Shown one piece after another: positions 26,828-34,600 of a DNA stretch of 64,000 nt (position 1 is the first letter of the stretch; the number at the start of each line of letters is the position of its first letter). A program made the position numbers and the translations under genes. This DNA is from Dongia_B sp035539075 (GTDB lineage Bacteria; Pseudomonadota; Alphaproteobacteria; Dongiales; Dongiaceae). A model generated the notes under the pieces. The model saw nothing but the letters and a program-made list of their open reading frames with translations. It was not told where the DNA came from and made no database searches. The stretch is from NCBI GenBank assembly GCA_035539075.1, contig DATLJB010000038.1:1-64000 (forward strand), in the 5' to 3' direction.

Positions 26828-26888
26828 TCGGCAGATCTGCAGCAGCGTGGTCGCTCCACTCCCGCGCCGGATTGCCGGGAGGAAAGAG

Positions 26889-28073
26889 ATGAGCAACCCG
26901 CTGCTGCGCGCTTTCGTGCTCGACCGGCTCGGCCTGCGCGGCCCGCTCTGGTCGCCGGATGAGGCTGCTGCCGCGGCGACCGGGCTTGGCATGATCCAGA
27001 TCGATTCGATCCGCGTCATGGGCCTGCGCAACCATGAGCTGGCCTGGGCGGCGCGCACCGATGCGCCGGTGACGGCGTTCTACGATCTGCTCTATCAAAG
27101 CCGCGGCATGATAGAGACCCATTACCCGGTCTTCGCCACCCGTCGCGACTGGCTGCCCTGGTTCCTGCGCGATTTCGGCAAGGCGATCAATGCCGACCGG
27201 CTGCGTGAGCTGAAGCCCACCATGCGCCGCATGTTGCGCCACATCGCCGAGCACGGCCCGGCCTCGCCGGCCGATTTCGAATCGGAGCGAGTGATCGGCG
27301 GGTTCAATACCATCAAGGCCACCACCAAGGCGCTCGAATATCTCTTCTATACTGGCAAGCTGCAGATCGTCGGTCGCACGGCGCATTTCCATCGGCTGTT
27401 CGATCTGACCGAGCGGGTCGGAGCAGATCTGGTGGCGCCGGTTCCCAACTGGCGCCGTGAGAACGGCTTCTTTTTCGTGCAATCGGCCCTGGCCGTGCTG
27501 AAGCTTGCCACCGCCCAGCAACTGGCGGAACGCACCGCCCATCACATCGGCTCCTGGCGTGGCGGCGGTCTGCCGCTCGCTCGCAAGCTGGTCGCCAAGG
27601 CGGCGGACCAGGGCTTGATCGAACGCGTGCCCTTCGACGACGCCGATGAAAAGGCCGCGCATTTTGCCTTGAAGCAGGACCTGGATGCTTTCGCCGCCCG
27701 CAGCGCCTTCGCCGACGACGAGGCCCGCATCATTCCCCCGCTCGACAATCTGTTGTTCAGCCGCCGGCGCCTGACCGAGCTTTTCAATTTTACCTACAAG
27801 TTCGAGGCCTATACGCCGCTGGATCAACGCCGCTTTTATTTCGCTTTGCCGATCCTCTATCGCGACGCGGTGGTCGGTCAGATCGACGCGAAAAAGGACG
27901 GGGCCGAGTGGCGGGTGCTCGATCTCGACATCCACGGCACGTTGCCGCCTGATGTTTTGCGCCGCGCGGTGCATCGCCTGGCGCGGATCGCGGAAGCGGA
28001 GGAGGTCACGCTCGCAAAGCGCCTTCCCACCAAATGGCGCAAGGCCCTGGCCGGTCGCCCCGCAGCAATTTAA
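26889..28073 (+). CDS. YcaQ-like winged-helix DNA glycosylase family protein
   Basis: A 394-residue protein of the HTH_42/YcaQ family. The opening LRAFVLDRLGLRGP then GLGMIQIDSIRVMGLRNHELAWAART contains the conserved IQxDSIxVxxRxH block; FATRRDWLPWF, RMLRHIAEHGPAS and FNTIKATTKALEYLFYTGKL follow as winged helices. C-terminal PLDNLLFSRRRLTELFNF and AKKDGAEWRVLDLDIH are family-specific. Characterised relatives unhook interstrand cross-links or excise bulky alkyl adducts. AGGAAAGAG precedes ATG 26889. It is downstream of cobT by 61 bases on the same strand but functionally unrelated. Confidence 0.87.
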   Translation: MSNPLLRAFVLDRLGLRGPLWSPDEAAAAATGLGMIQIDSIRVMGLRNHELAWAARTDAPVTAFYDLLYQSRGMIETHYPVFATRRDWLPWFLRDFGKAINADRLRELKPTMRRMLRHIAEHGPASPADFESERVIGGFNTIKATTKALEYLFYTGKLQIVGRTAHFHRLFDLTERVGADLVAPVPNWRRENGFFFVQSALAVLKLATAQQLAERTAHHIGSWRGGGLPLARKLVAKAADQGLIERVPFDDADEKAAHFALKQDLDAFAARSAFADDEARIIPPLDNLLFSRRRLTELFNFTYKFEAYTPLDQRRFYFALPILYRDAVVGQIDAKKDGAEWRVLDLDIHGTLPPDVLRRAVHRLARIAEAEEVTLAKRLPTKWRKALAGRPAAI

Positions 28074-28095
28074 AGTCGGCCGCCGCACCTCTCGC

Positions 28096-28109
28096 TTGAT
28101 CCTGATCAA
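28096..28109 (+). promoter_or_regulatory. Perfect FNR/FixK-type box
   Basis: TTGAT-CCTG-ATCAA at 28096-28109 matches the FNR/FixK consensus TTGAT-N4-ATCAA in all ten fixed positions, and the palindrome extends one base on each side (CTTGATC..GATCAAG). It is 137 bases upstream of the DUF883 gene and 22 bases past the preceding gene, so it most likely controls the yqjD-like operon in response to oxygen or nitric oxide. Regulation is inferred from the consensus only. Confidence 0.7.
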
Positions 28110-28124
28110 GGACGGCCGCGCCAT

Positions 28125-28140
28125 ATCACAGCTATGTGAT
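28125..28140. promoter_or_regulatory. ATCACA-N4-TGTGAT dyad
   Basis: A perfect 6-4-6 inverted repeat, 16 bases after the FNR-type box. The half-sites TCACA/TGTGA resemble those of CRP but in the inverted orientation and spacing, so it is a candidate operator for another dimeric factor. Confidence 0.4.
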
Positions 28141-28154
28141 GCCGGCCTGGAATA

Positions 28155-28171
28155 GTGGTCGGAAGGACCAC
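28155..28171. promoter_or_regulatory. GTGGTC-GGAAG-GACCAC hairpin
   Basis: A perfect 6-bp stem with 5-base loop between the dyad above and the DUF883 start. It could be a 5'-leader hairpin or a further operator of the yqjD-like operon. Confidence 0.35.
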
Positions 28172-28245
28172 ATATCGGAACATCCGCTGCGCTTCGACGT
28201 TGCATTGACGGCAACACAGTCAACTGACGGGAAGGATTGGCAATT

Positions 28246-28569
28246 ATGGCGAAACGGCATGCCCAGACGGTCGACCAGTCGATCGATGACATCATGAGTG
28301 AGTTCCGCGATCTCGCCGCATCGCTCGACGATTTGTTGGCTGCCTCCGCCGGGGAGGGAAGCGATGCGCTGAACGATTTGAAGACAAAAGCGGCGGATCG
28401 CCTCAAACAGGCGAAAGCCGCCATAACCCAGGTGGAACGCAACGCCGTGCGAGCCGCCAAGGATGTCGCCGTCAAATCCGACGATTACGTGCATGAGAAT
28501 CCCTGGACATCCATCGCCGTGGGCGCCGGTGTCGGCCTCATCCTCGGTCTCCTGATCGGTCGGCGCTGA
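28246..28569 (+). CDS. DUF883 (ElaB/YqjD-like) membrane-anchored protein
   Basis: A 107-residue protein. A long amphipathic helix (DIMSEFRDLAASLDDLLAAS through ERNAVRAAKDVAVKSDDYV) precedes the family hallmark HENPWTSIAVGAGVGLILGLLIGRR, a C-terminal glycine-rich membrane anchor. In E. coli YqjD and ElaB sit at the inner membrane and bind ribosomes in stationary phase. It is the first of three genes resembling yqjDEK. ATG at 28246 follows GGAAGG. Upstream lies a perfect FNR-type box. Confidence 0.9.
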   Translation: MAKRHAQTVDQSIDDIMSEFRDLAASLDDLLAASAGEGSDALNDLKTKAADRLKQAKAAITQVERNAVRAAKDVAVKSDDYVHENPWTSIAVGAGVGLILGLLIGRR

Positions 28570-28580
28570 TTGTCCCCTGC

Positions 28581-29066
28581 ATGAGCGACGCATATCCAAA
28601 TAGCGGCGCAGCGGGCGCAGAGACGAGAGGCCCGGCGGAGCGCTTGTTGCGTCTCGGCGAGGGCCTTTTGGCGATCCTTGTCGAGTCCGGCCGAACCCGC
28701 ATCGAGTTGCTCTCCGTCGAGCTTGCCGCAGAACGATTGCGCGTGATGCGAATGCTGGCGGCGGCAATCATCTGCAGTGTCGCTATCCTGCTCGGACTCG
28801 CTTTTGCGTCTTTCCTCGTGGTCGCGGTTTTTTGGGATACCCATCGGCTCGCGGCAATCGGCGCCGTCACTCTTGTCTATGGGCTCATCGCCGTGGCGAC
28901 GGCCCTTTGGCTGCGACACGCCCTGAACACAGCCCCTGTTCCTTTCGCCAATACCCGGGATACCCTGGAGCGCGATTATCTGGCGCTGCGCGACCGGCTC
29001 CGCCGGAAGCAACAGGATGAAAGCGCGGCGGATAGCAGCTCTCTTCGGCCGGGGGATTTCGACTGA
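28581..29066 (+). CDS. YqjE-like phage-holin-superfamily membrane protein
   Basis: A 161-residue protein with two adjacent transmembrane helices (LAAAIICSVAILLGLAFASFLVVAVFW and the next to VYGLIAVATALWL) flanked by an N-terminal amphipathic helix, typical of the YqjE (holin_3_6-like) family. It is not a phage gene; the family is chromosomal and envelope-related. It starts 11 bases after the DUF883 stop, and its TGA overlaps the next ATG by one base (TGATG). Confidence 0.87.
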   Translation: MSDAYPNSGAAGAETRGPAERLLRLGEGLLAILVESGRTRIELLSVELAAERLRVMRMLAAAIICSVAILLGLAFASFLVVAVFWDTHRLAAIGAVTLVYGLIAVATALWLRHALNTAPVPFANTRDTLERDYLALRDRLRRKQQDESAADSSSLRPGDFD

Positions 29067-29374
29067 TGCCCTATACCACCCCACATCGGCATAGAATGGC
29101 CGAACTGATGCTGCAGGCGGCGGCCGAGCGAGCGGCGCTTGGGCGTCTGGTCGATGAATATTGCGAGGTTACCGGCCCGTTCGACCGCATCTACCAACGG
29201 GTGACCCATATCATCCGCGCCCGCCCGCTTGTCAGCACATTGCTGATAAGTGCGGCCGGAATCGCCGCCGTCGCCATCAGCCGGCGCCTGCCGCGCCTGC
29301 CTCTCCGGGGCCTCATTCGCGGCGCGACCCTGGCGACCGTTGCCTTGCGCAGTCTGCGAGGGCCCACAGGCTGA
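29066..29374 (+). CDS. YqjK-like small membrane protein
   Basis: A 102-residue protein completing the yqjD-yqjE-yqjK-like operon. An N-terminal helix (MAELMLQAAAERAALGRLVDEY) is followed by a single hydrophobic segment (ARPLVSTLLISAAGIAAVAIS) and a basic C-terminus (RRLPRLPLRGLIRG). Translation is coupled to yqjE by TGATG. Function unknown; identity rests mostly on gene order. Confidence 0.75.
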   Translation: MPYTTPHRHRMAELMLQAAAERAALGRLVDEYCEVTGPFDRIYQRVTHIIRARPLVSTLLISAAGIAAVAISRRLPRLPLRGLIRGATLATVALRSLRGPTG

Positions 29375-29697
29375 GAATCGATCGTCGGCAGTTTCGCTAC
29401 CGGCCCGCGGCCGCCTTCGATGCGACGGCGTTCTGTCGATGCCAAGGCCGGCAATTCCCGAAATTCCGGCGATTAACGACCGTTGAGCGGCACAGTCGCG
29501 AAGATGCGGCAATTGGACCTAGGGCAACATGCCATCTATCCGGGCTAAGGATAGCGCCGGCGCCGGATGCCAGTCCTGACCCATGCTGCCAAGCCGAAGC
29601 ACCGCCGCCTGCCCATATGATTTGCCTGCGGCCGGCTCAGGGAGCCAGAGCAGTTGCGGCTTGCCAAGCCTTGTCTTGACCTCTTTTATTAGAACCG
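29375..29697. other. Intergenic region upstream of regB with a RegA-type box
   Basis: The 323-base gap precedes regB. At 29487-29499 GCGGC-ACA-GTCGC fits the degenerate RegA/PrrA consensus GCGNC-Nx-GNCGC, so autoregulation is possible, but such matches are frequent in GC-rich DNA. No strong Shine-Dalgarno lies before the regB ATG. No gene seen. Confidence 0.4.
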
Positions 29698-31020
29698 ATG
29701 ACCAATCTGAGCACCACCGCGGGCAGTTTCCAGGCAAGGCCGTCGCGCACCAGCCGCGGGCGCGTGCGCGTCCGTACCTTGACCGTCATCCGCTGGATTG
29801 CGGTCGCCGGCCAGGCCGCCGCCCTCATGGTTGTCCAATTTGGCCTCGGTTATCCGCTGCCGCTGCTGCCCTGCTTGCTTGCGGTTGGCGCGCTTGCCGC
29901 CGTCAATCTCATCGGCCAGCTCCGCCGCCAGCAAGGGCAGAGGCTGATGTCGGACCGCGAAGCCGCCTTTTCGTTTGCTTTCGACCTGGTGCAGCTCGCC
30001 GTCCTGCTTTACCTCACCGGCGGCCTGCACAATCCCTTTGCCGTGCTGATCCTGGCACCCGTAACGGTGGCCGCCGCCGCCCTGTCCCAGCGCAGCACGA
30101 TGGCGCTGGCGGCTCTCGCCATCACCGGCATTTATGTGCTCGCCGCCTATCATCAGCCTCTGCCCTGGGCCGACGGCGAATTCCGCCTGCCGCAGATGCT
30201 GCTGGCCGCGCTGGCGATTGCCCTCGCCCTGGCCGTGCTTTTCATTACCTTCTATGTCTTCCGCGTGGCCGAGGAAATGCGGCGCATGTCGGACGCCCTC
30301 AGCGAGGCACAGGCGACCCTTGACCGCGAGCAGCGCCTGTCTTCGCTCGGCGCCCTGGCGGCTGCCGCGGCGCATGAACTGGGCAGCCCGCTCGGCACCA
30401 TTTCGGTAATCGCCAAGGAACTGGCGCGCGACTTGCCGGGCGACAGCCCGTTGCGGCCGGATGTTGATCTGCTGCTCAGCCAGAGCGACCGCTGCCGCGA
30501 CATCCTGCGCGAATTGTCGAGCCGGCCAACGGAGACCGGCGAGCATCCCTTCGAAATGATCCCCGCCGCGGTCATGGTGCAGCTGGCGGCCGCGCCCCAT
30601 CAGCGGCCGCATGTGGCCCTGCGCATCGAGGAACGGCCGGATCCGCGCGATCCGGAAATGCCGCTGGTACCGCATCGCCCGGAAATCCTCCATGCTTTCG
30701 GCAACCTGCTGCAGAACGCCATCGAATTCGCCCAGCAGGAAGTCAAGGTCGTGATTGCCTGGACGCTGGATGAGGTTGAGATTACCGTCACCGATGACGG
30801 GCCGGGCTTCCCCGCGACCCTTCTCGACAAACTGGGCGATCCCTACCTCTCCAGCACCGCCCGCGGCGAGAATGAAGCACGCGAGGGCGACCATATGGGC
30901 CTCGGGATCTTTATCGCCCAAAACCTGATCGAACGCACCGGCGGCACCATCAGCTTCCGGAACAATGATTATCACGGCGCTGAAGTCAAAGTGACCTGGC
31001 TGCGCGATAGCTTGGAATGA
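29698..31020 (+). CDS. regB: Redox sensor histidine kinase RegB/PrrB/ActS
   Basis: A 440-residue RegB. Six membrane helices occupy about residues 28-190, with the quinone-binding heptad GGLHNPF at 108-114. The phospho-acceptor is His226 in AAAAAHELGSPLGTISV, and Cys266 in SDRCRDILREL is the redox cysteine that forms intermolecular disulfides. The HATPase follows (NLLQNAIEFA, DDGPGF, GLGIFIAQNL). These positions match Rhodobacter RegB (His225, Cys265) almost one for one. It senses the ubiquinone pool and phosphorylates RegA, encoded 10 bases downstream. Upstream is the FNR-boxed yqj operon. Confidence 0.96.
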   Translation: MTNLSTTAGSFQARPSRTSRGRVRVRTLTVIRWIAVAGQAAALMVVQFGLGYPLPLLPCLLAVGALAAVNLIGQLRRQQGQRLMSDREAAFSFAFDLVQLAVLLYLTGGLHNPFAVLILAPVTVAAAALSQRSTMALAALAITGIYVLAAYHQPLPWADGEFRLPQMLLAALAIALALAVLFITFYVFRVAEEMRRMSDALSEAQATLDREQRLSSLGALAAAAAHELGSPLGTISVIAKELARDLPGDSPLRPDVDLLLSQSDRCRDILRELSSRPTETGEHPFEMIPAAVMVQLAAAPHQRPHVALRIEERPDPRDPEMPLVPHRPEILHAFGNLLQNAIEFAQQEVKVVIAWTLDEVEITVTDDGPGFPATLLDKLGDPYLSSTARGENEAREGDHMGLGIFIAQNLIERTGGTISFRNNDYHGAEVKVTWLRDSLE

Positions 31021-31030
31021 GAGTGGCAAG

Positions 31031-31570
31031 ATGACGGACGAGATTCAAAAGACCCTGCTTATTGTCGATGACGATGCCCCGTATCGCCAGCGCCTGGCGC
31101 AGGCATTGGAAAAACGCGGTTTTTCCGTGCAGCAGGCGGAAACGGTAACGGCGGGGATCGCGACCGCCAAGACGCAGCTGCCGCGTTTCGCCGTCGTCGA
31201 TCTGCGCTTGACCGATGGCAGCGGACTCGATGTGGTGGCCGAGATTCACAAGCATAATCCTGATTGCCGCGTCGTCATCCTGACCGGTTACGGAAATATC
31301 GCCACCGCGGTCGCCGCCATCAAGCAGGGGGCCGCGGATTACCTGCCGAAGCCGGCCGATGCCGACCAGGTCGAAGCCGCCCTGCTGCAGGACAAATCGG
31401 CCCTGCCGCCGCCGCCGGAGCAACCGATGACAGCGGACCGCGTGCGCTGGGAACACATCCAGCGGGTCTATGAGCAGTGCGATCGCAACGTCTCAGAGAC
31501 GGCACGCCGCCTGCGCATGCATCGCCGCACCCTGCAGCGTATCCTCGCCAAATACGCCCCGCGGGGCTGA
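31031..31570 (+). CDS. regA: Redox response regulator RegA/PrrA/ActR
   Basis: A 179-residue RegA. Receiver domain: LLIVDDDAPYRQRL acidic pocket and Asp57 in FAVVDLRLTDGSGLDVV as the phosphorylation site, with Lys in YLPKPAD. The C-terminal Fis-type HTH is RVRWEHIQRVYEQCDRNVSETARRLRMHRRTLQRIL, nearly invariant in the family. It controls redox-dependent genes for respiration, carbon and nitrogen fixation. Cotranscribed with regB. The usual spacer senC between regB and regA in Rhodobacter is absent here; an SCO/SenC protein is encoded at 22.1-22.7 kb instead. Confidence 0.96.
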   Translation: MTDEIQKTLLIVDDDAPYRQRLAQALEKRGFSVQQAETVTAGIATAKTQLPRFAVVDLRLTDGSGLDVVAEIHKHNPDCRVVILTGYGNIATAVAAIKQGAADYLPKPADADQVEAALLQDKSALPPPPEQPMTADRVRWEHIQRVYEQCDRNVSETARRLRMHRRTLQRILAKYAPRG

Positions 31571-31751
31571 ACGGCCTGCGCAACCCGGCCAGGCTGCGAA
31601 CGGGTATGACGGCGGGAACCGGCTCGCCGTAACCCTTCTGTCGTCGCCGGCCTCGCCGGAATGCCGCGAATTCGCCGCCAGGCCACAGCAACGGGCCTCC
31701 TCCAAACCGATAGATTCTCGCGCGGAAATAGCTGTTGCTTGTGCCGTCATT

Positions 31752-31777
31752 GCGCTATATCCATTTGGCTATAACGC
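31752..31777. promoter_or_regulatory. Probable ModE operator upstream of modA
   Basis: GCGCTATA (31752-31759) and TATAACGC (31770-31777) form an inverted repeat with 7 of 8 positions matching, separated by 10 bases. The arms resemble the CGTTATA/TATAACG half-sites of ModE operators. It ends 14 bases before the modA ATG, right over the Shine-Dalgarno, a suitable place for repression when molybdate is bound. Confidence 0.65.
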
Positions 31778-31791
31778 AGGAGGGCTCCAAG

Positions 31792-32652
31792 ATGAGATCG
31801 CATATGGAAGGAATGTCCGAGACGGCGCATCTGCGGCGTCGCGGGTTTTTAAAGTTTGCCGGCCAAATGGCCGCGGCCACGTTGCTGCTGGGCGCCAGCC
31901 TGGCGGTTTCTCTCGGCAGTGCCCGGGCAGACGAAAAGATCAAGCTGACGATCTTCGGCGCCGCCAGTCTGCAGAACGCCCTGGACGAGATCGACGCGGC
32001 CTTCGCAGCCAGCCATCCGGTCACCCTCGCCGCCTCTTATGCCAGCAGCTCGGTTCTCGCCAAGCAGATCGAGGCCGGCGCTGCCGCCGACATCTTCATT
32101 TCCGCTGACCGCGATTGGATGAAATACGTTGCCGACAGGCAGTTGGTCCGGGCCGACAGCAACAAGGATCTCCTGGGCAACGAGTTGGTTCTCGTCGGCA
32201 AGGCCGACGATACAACGTCCTTCAAGCTGGCGCCTGGCGCCGACCTCCTGGGTGCTCTCGGCACCAGCCATCTCGCCATGGGCGAGGTGAAGAGCGTCCC
32301 GGCCGGTAAATACGGCAAGGCCGCCCTGGAGAAGCTCGGCATCTGGGACAAGGTGCAGGGCCGCGTCGCGGGCGCCGAGAATGTTCGCGCCGCCTTGAAG
32401 CTTGTCGCGCTCGGCGAGGCCAAATACGGCATCGTCTATGCCAGCGACGCGGTCGTCGAGAAGCAGGTGCGCGTGGTCGACACCTTCCCCGAAGACAGCC
32501 ATCCGCCGATCGTCTATCCGATCGCCATCACCAAAGCGGCCGCAGCGCGGCAGGATGGCGGTGCCGCCCAGGCGCAGGCTTATTACGATTATCTGCATGG
32601 CAGCGAAGCGGCCGCCGTCTTCAAGAAATATGGCTTCACGCCGCTGAATTGA
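31792..32652 (+). CDS. modA: Molybdate ABC transporter substrate-binding protein
   Basis: A 286-residue ModA. The signal region LRRRGFLKFAGQMAAATLLLGASLAVSLGSARADE resembles a twin-arginine signal (RRGFLK). The mature protein starts DEKIKLTIFGAASLQNALDEID, with the Ser/Ala of FGAASL contacting oxyanion; SYASSSVLAKQIEAGAAADIFISAD and GIVYASDAVVEK are further binding-site segments. It binds molybdate or tungstate in the periplasm. Unusually, modB and modC do not follow; instead a ModE-like gene converges 32 bases away. AGGAGG is seven bases upstream of ATG 31792. Confidence 0.92.
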   Translation: MRSHMEGMSETAHLRRRGFLKFAGQMAAATLLLGASLAVSLGSARADEKIKLTIFGAASLQNALDEIDAAFAASHPVTLAASYASSSVLAKQIEAGAAADIFISADRDWMKYVADRQLVRADSNKDLLGNELVLVGKADDTTSFKLAPGADLLGALGTSHLAMGEVKSVPAGKYGKAALEKLGIWDKVQGRVAGAENVRAALKLVALGEAKYGIVYASDAVVEKQVRVVDTFPEDSHPPIVYPIAITKAAAARQDGGAAQAQAYYDYLHGSEAAAVFKKYGFTPLN

Positions 32653-32684
32653 TATCGCTGCCTGCCGGTTTCAACCGACGCGTT

Positions 32685-33074
32685 TCAACCTGTCCGGCCG
32701 GTGCCTTTGGCGCCGGCCTTTTTCTTGCGCCCGCCTTCGCCCTGCGACAGATCATCGAGCTGTGCCAACGCCGGCGCGGCGGCACGACTGACCGCATCAT
32801 CGATTTCGTCCAGGCAACGCAGGACGCTACGCCCCACCGGGGTGAGGATGGCACCACCCCCACCGGCCCCTCCCGGCGCCTTCTCCACCAATGGCTGGCT
32901 GAAACTGGCATTGATCTCCTCGACCAGCAGCCAGGCGCGGCGATAGGACATCTTCATCGCCCGGCCGGCTGCAGAGATCGAACCGAGATCCCCGATCAAC
33001 TGCAGCAACTGGCGCTTGCCCGGCCCAAACCGTTCGCCGCGGGCGAGATCGACCCGAAAAGATAAGCTTGCCAT
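32685..33074 (-). CDS. ModE-type winged-helix regulator lacking MOP domains
   Basis: A 129-residue LysR-like HTH of the ModE N-terminal type: GPGKRQLLQLIGDLGSISAAGRAMKMSYRRAWLLVEEIN contains the recognition helix with the highly conserved MSYRRAW. The C-terminal di-MOP/TOBE molybdate domains of E. coli ModE are absent and replaced by a short Lys/Gly tail, so either it senses molybdate another way or is a constitutive/truncated form, as in a known group of single-domain ModE homologues. AGGGAAG precedes the ATG. It faces modA, whose promoter has a ModE-type site. Confidence 0.87.
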   Translation of the reverse strand: MASLSFRVDLARGERFGPGKRQLLQLIGDLGSISAAGRAMKMSYRRAWLLVEEINASFSQPLVEKAPGGAGGGGAILTPVGRSVLRCLDEIDDAVSRAAAPALAQLDDLSQGEGGRKKKAGAKGTGRTG

Positions 33075-33216
33075 GGCTTCCCTTGCACGCCCCCTGCACC
33101 CGGTGCGATGACTGCATCACCGGTCATGCGTCCGGGAGAGCATCGTCTACTATTATCAGCCAGCGATTTTATCGCGAATATTCACGCTGGAAAGGGTCTT
33201 GGCCTACGCCTTCGGC

Positions 33217-34473
33217 TCAGCGCGACGATGTCGGCCGTGTGCCCTCGCCGCCCCAGGCCTGAAGCATATTGTCGATGATGCGTCCCTGGAACAGCGAGAT
33301 ACCAAGGGATTCGCCGACGCTGATAGCCTGATCCGTTCCCGCCCGGCAGAGGATCACCCGTTCGCGACCGATCCTTCTGATCGCCTCGCGCAAATCCGCC
33401 GCGTATTTGCCGCGCGCATGATCGGCCAGGGCCGGGGTCCAGCCGATCTTGACCAGATCGAAGCCGAGAAGATTGCGGTCGATCAGCGGCAGCATCAGAT
33501 GCGGAACGCCGTCGATGACCAGCTTGTAGCCGCGCTCCTTCAGAAAGTCACGCGCGAAGAGGTAATCACCGGGTTCGGCGAAGACCTCGATGGCCGGCAG
33601 TTCGATCGACATGACGCCGCGATCCTTGCCGCTGATGACACGGTCGAATTCCAGAAACTCGGGACCGGTCACGGTCGCCAGGGTGAGGTTGAGGCTGGCA
33701 AGACGCAGCAGATCGCGATATTCACGCTGCGAAATCAGCGCCAGCATGCGCTGGTCGAGCACACGGGAGAGATGCTGGAACAGCCACTTGTCCGAGGTGA
33801 CGTCATAGCCCGGCAAGACAGTATCGGCGAGATAGCGCATCGAGAAGAAGACCTCGTGAAACACCGGCGCCGGCCGGCTGCCCGGAACCAGCGCACAGAT
33901 ATCCTGCCGTCGCAGGATGTTGGCGAGATCTGCGCGTTCGATCGAGCGCTCAAGCAATTGCAGATTTCTGGGATCGAGCATGGCACCGGGGCGCCTGCGG
34001 CTCTTGACAGCCTGAGACCGCGTCGCGGTCGTCTCCTGGTTTTCCTCTCGCGCGCGATTGACCGCCCGCACGCGGGTGAGAAAATCCTGATAGTCCGTCT
34101 CCAGATCATACCAGGTGCAGAACTCGTCTTCGCCGCACCGGCCGTTTCGTGCCGCCAGCAAAGGATCCTCGCTGAACAAATACTTCACGCGGAGCAGACA
34201 GGCGTCGATATCGGACACCGCTGCGCCTTTGCACAAGACGACGACGTTATTGTTGGCGACCGTATAGACGCCGGCGTCGAACTGCTTGACCAACGGCTCG
34301 AGCGTCTTGCCGATGATGCGCCGATGTTGCGGGTGCTGATGATGCGGGCGCAACAGCGAGACATTGATCTCGACCGCATACCAGCCGTCACGATAGCGCT
34401 CGAGCCACTGGACATAATCCAGCAGCACTTCCTCGTCCGATAATCTGCGCCTGCCCCTGAACCAGTCGCTCAT
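33217..34473 (-). CDS. Degenerate EAL-domain protein, predicted inactive
   Basis: A 418-residue soluble protein. The second half has the EAL fold but not its catalytic residues: NLS becomes SLNLTLATV, the lEiTE strand becomes IELPAIEV, the DDFG loop becomes VIDGVPH, KID becomes VKIGW, and the EGVE motif becomes RAGTD; the QG near the end (ISLFQGRIID) is kept. The first half (YAVEINVSLLRPHHQHPQHRRIIG) could be a remnant GGDEF-like domain, but that is weak. It may bind c-di-GMP or a partner without cleaving. It lies downstream of a LapG-like protease, where LapD would be a functional partner in other bacteria. Confidence 0.75.
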   Translation of the reverse strand: MSDWFRGRRRLSDEEVLLDYVQWLERYRDGWYAVEINVSLLRPHHQHPQHRRIIGKTLEPLVKQFDAGVYTVANNNVVVLCKGAAVSDIDACLLRVKYLFSEDPLLAARNGRCGEDEFCTWYDLETDYQDFLTRVRAVNRAREENQETTATRSQAVKSRRRPGAMLDPRNLQLLERSIERADLANILRRQDICALVPGSRPAPVFHEVFFSMRYLADTVLPGYDVTSDKWLFQHLSRVLDQRMLALISQREYRDLLRLASLNLTLATVTGPEFLEFDRVISGKDRGVMSIELPAIEVFAEPGDYLFARDFLKERGYKLVIDGVPHLMLPLIDRNLLGFDLVKIGWTPALADHARGKYAADLREAIRRIGRERVILCRAGTDQAISVGESLGISLFQGRIIDNMLQAWGGEGTRPTSSR

Positions 34474-34600
34474 GCCCCACGCGAATTTACTCGCTTGACC
34501 ATCAAGGCCATCGCACCCGCTCCAGCATTTGCGAGAATTTCCTTAAATTTAGGTAAAGTTGACTCGTTCCGGCGGGTCGACCCTGCGCGTCCGGCCCGAT

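Noticed and set aside
26811..28475. 554-codon minus-strand frame opposite the YcaQ-like gene
   Set aside because: Antisense to a gene with clear motifs and running across its downstream operon promoter; shadow.
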